Of a DNA stretch of 6,284 nt, positions 5,695 to 6,284 are shown one piece after another. The DNA is taken from the NCBI GenBank assembly GCA_023427825.1, contig JAEZAI010000348.1, positions 1 through 6,284 on the forward strand. Reading direction: 5' to 3'. Below the pieces are notes generated by a model. That model was not told the origin of the DNA. It did not search any database and saw only the letters and a list, made by a program, of their open reading frames with translations. A program made the position numbers and the translations under genes. Numbering within the stretch: position 1 is the stretch's first letter; every line of letters starts with the position of its first letter. The DNA is from Actinomycetes bacterium (GTDB lineage: Bacteria; Actinomycetota; Acidimicrobiia; Acidimicrobiales; Microtrichaceae).

Positions 5695-6153
5695 ATGGGG
5701 CAGCGGGACTTCACGGCGGAAGGTCTGCGACGTGCGGCCGCACGCGATCGGATCGAGGACTGGGTCAGGGACTTCCTCTGCAGCCCCGGCAGCGACAACG
5801 CACCGCTGGCCGACCAGCTGCTGGAGCGCAACGGCCTGTGGGTCGGCCCGGTGGAGCTGCCGATCGAGGAGCTCCACCGTCTGGCCGGCCCGTCCGGCGA
5901 CCCCGTGCTGGTGGAGGTCGACGACGACGAGTGGTCGGACCGGGTGGCGGACATGGCGCGCAAGATCGAGGGCGGCTGGGAGCCCACCCCGCTGGTGGTC
6001 ACCTTCCGGGACGATCAGCTGGTGCTCGAGGACGGCAACCACCGCGCCGAAGCCCTGCGCCAGGCCGGACGGCGGACCGCGCAGGCGGTCGTCGGCTTCG
6101 TGGACGGCGACGCGCGCGAGCAGTTCGCGCTCCAGCGTCTGAGCCAGGGCTGA
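5695..6153 (+). CDS. Small protein with ParB/sulfiredoxin-like DGNHR domain
   Basis: This is a 152-residue protein. Residues 98-134 (TPLVVTFRDDQLVLEDG, NHRAEALRQAG, then a VVGF strand) match the N-terminal ParB/Srx-like fold: a strand, a turn ending in DGNHR (113-117) and a helix. In ParB relatives this motif region binds nucleotide or phosphate, typically as G-[ED/NH]-R-R. The N-terminal half (1-90) is mostly charged helix plus GLWVGPVELPIEEL and an acidic VEVDDDEW segment. The helix-turn-helix and dimerisation domains of true partition ParB are missing, so a chromosome-segregation role is not supported. Stand-alone domains of this kind are usually annotated as hypothetical. ATG 5695 is preceded by AGGA at 5684. 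It follows the phosphatase by 46 bases on the same strand and may be co-transcribed or have its own start site. Confidence 0.78.
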   Translation: MGQRDFTAEGLRRAAARDRIEDWVRDFLCSPGSDNAPLADQLLERNGLWVGPVELPIEELHRLAGPSGDPVLVEVDDDEWSDRVADMARKIEGGWEPTPLVVTFRDDQLVLEDGNHRAEALRQAGRRTAQAVVGFVDGDAREQFALQRLSQG

Positions 6154-6173
6154 GCCGGCGTCGAACGCGTCGT

Positions 6174-6189
6174 CGTCAGCGCGCTGACG
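6174..6189. repeat. Perfect 16-base palindrome downstream of the ParB-like gene
   Basis: CGTCAGCGCGCTGACG reads the same on both strands and starts 20 bases after the ParB-like stop. In RNA it would fold as a 6-base stem with a CGCG loop, so it could be a terminator, but no T-tract follows. It could equally be a dimeric protein-binding site. Confidence 0.6.
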
Positions 6190-6247
6190 CAGCCCGCTGA
6201 CGCTCGTCCGCTGGTGTCAGCCCGTTGGCGTGGCCGCCGATGTCAGC
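6175..6247. promoter_or_regulatory. Cluster of five GTCAGC half-sites
   Basis: GTCAGC occurs at 6175-6180, 6216-6221 and 6242-6247 on the plus strand, and its complement GCTGAC at 6183-6188 and 6196-6201. Longer copies are visible: CGCTGACGC at 6182 and 6195, and TGTCAGCCCG at 6215 and 6241. The cluster lies between the ParB-like stop and a likely downstream gene start, which is where operators would be expected. Confidence 0.4.
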
Positions 6248-6263
6248 CCGGTTCGATCACGTC

Positions 6264-6270
6264 GGAGAGG
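6264..6270 (+). promoter_or_regulatory. Ribosome binding site of a gene cut by the right edge
   Basis: GGAGAGG lies seven bases before GTG 6278, at good Shine-Dalgarno spacing. It is the main reason to propose a gene start there. Confidence 0.45.
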
Positions 6271-6277
6271 TGACGGA

Positions 6278-6284
6278 GTGAGCG
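6278..6284 (+). CDS. Probable start of a further gene, truncated by the window
   Basis: GTG AGC (Met-Ser) at the last bases follows GGAGAGG with a 7-base spacer. Only two codons and one base are visible, so the product is unknown. The competing GTG at 6270 runs into a stop after three codons. Confidence 0.35.

Noticed and set aside
5695..6153. Chromosome-partition ParB
   Set aside because: It is too short, with no helix-turn-helix or dimerisation domain, no ParA neighbour and no parS-like site recognised.
1..6284. Mobile element, CRISPR array, RNA gene or phage-defence island
   Set aside because: No transposase, integrase, spaced direct repeats, tRNA-like cloverleaf or toxin-antitoxin pair was seen. 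Base composition looks uniform across the window apart from the Ku tail repeats.

Overview
The window is very GC-rich and coding-dense, with strong third-position G/C bias, short gaps and many long antisense shadow frames. Together with a bacterial Ku carrying a lysine-rich tail, a LigD-type protein and a lipoprotein esterase, this suggests a chromosomal segment of a high-GC actinobacterium (Actinomycetota, possibly a deep lineage such as Acidimicrobiia). The taxonomic placement is inference. No IS element, integrase, tRNA, rRNA or CRISPR array is visible.

Layout, left to right. A P-loop kinase-like protein (65-661, +) is followed 31 bases later by a DinB/DUF664-type protein (693-1196, +). 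Next comes a two-gene non-homologous end-joining (NHEJ) operon: ku (1255-2337, +) and, three bases later, a LigD-type protein (2341-3933, +). The LigD-type protein has a 3'-phosphoesterase domain fused directly to a primase-polymerase domain, with no ATP-dependent ligase domain. A short inverted repeat carrying both stop codons separates it from a convergent gene for an LpqC/PHB-depolymerase-like esterase lipoprotein (3943-4932, -). A 77-base divergent spacer precedes a histidine phosphatase (5010-5648, +), followed by a small protein with a ParB-like DGNHR motif (5695-6153, +). The last 131 bases hold a dense cluster of GTCAGC/GCTGAC words, including a perfect 16-base palindrome, and what looks like the ribosome binding site and GTG start of a further gene cut by the window edge.

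The coherent system is the Ku plus phosphoesterase-polymerase pair: Ku would hold broken ends while the second protein trims 3' ends and fills in nucleotides. Because that protein has no ligase domain, sealing must be done by a ligase encoded elsewhere. Its polymerase motif II also reads SRGIQI, where the well-studied LigD polymerases have a histidine at the Q position. The flanking genes look like ordinary chromosomal housekeeping or accessory genes with no demonstrated link to repair.
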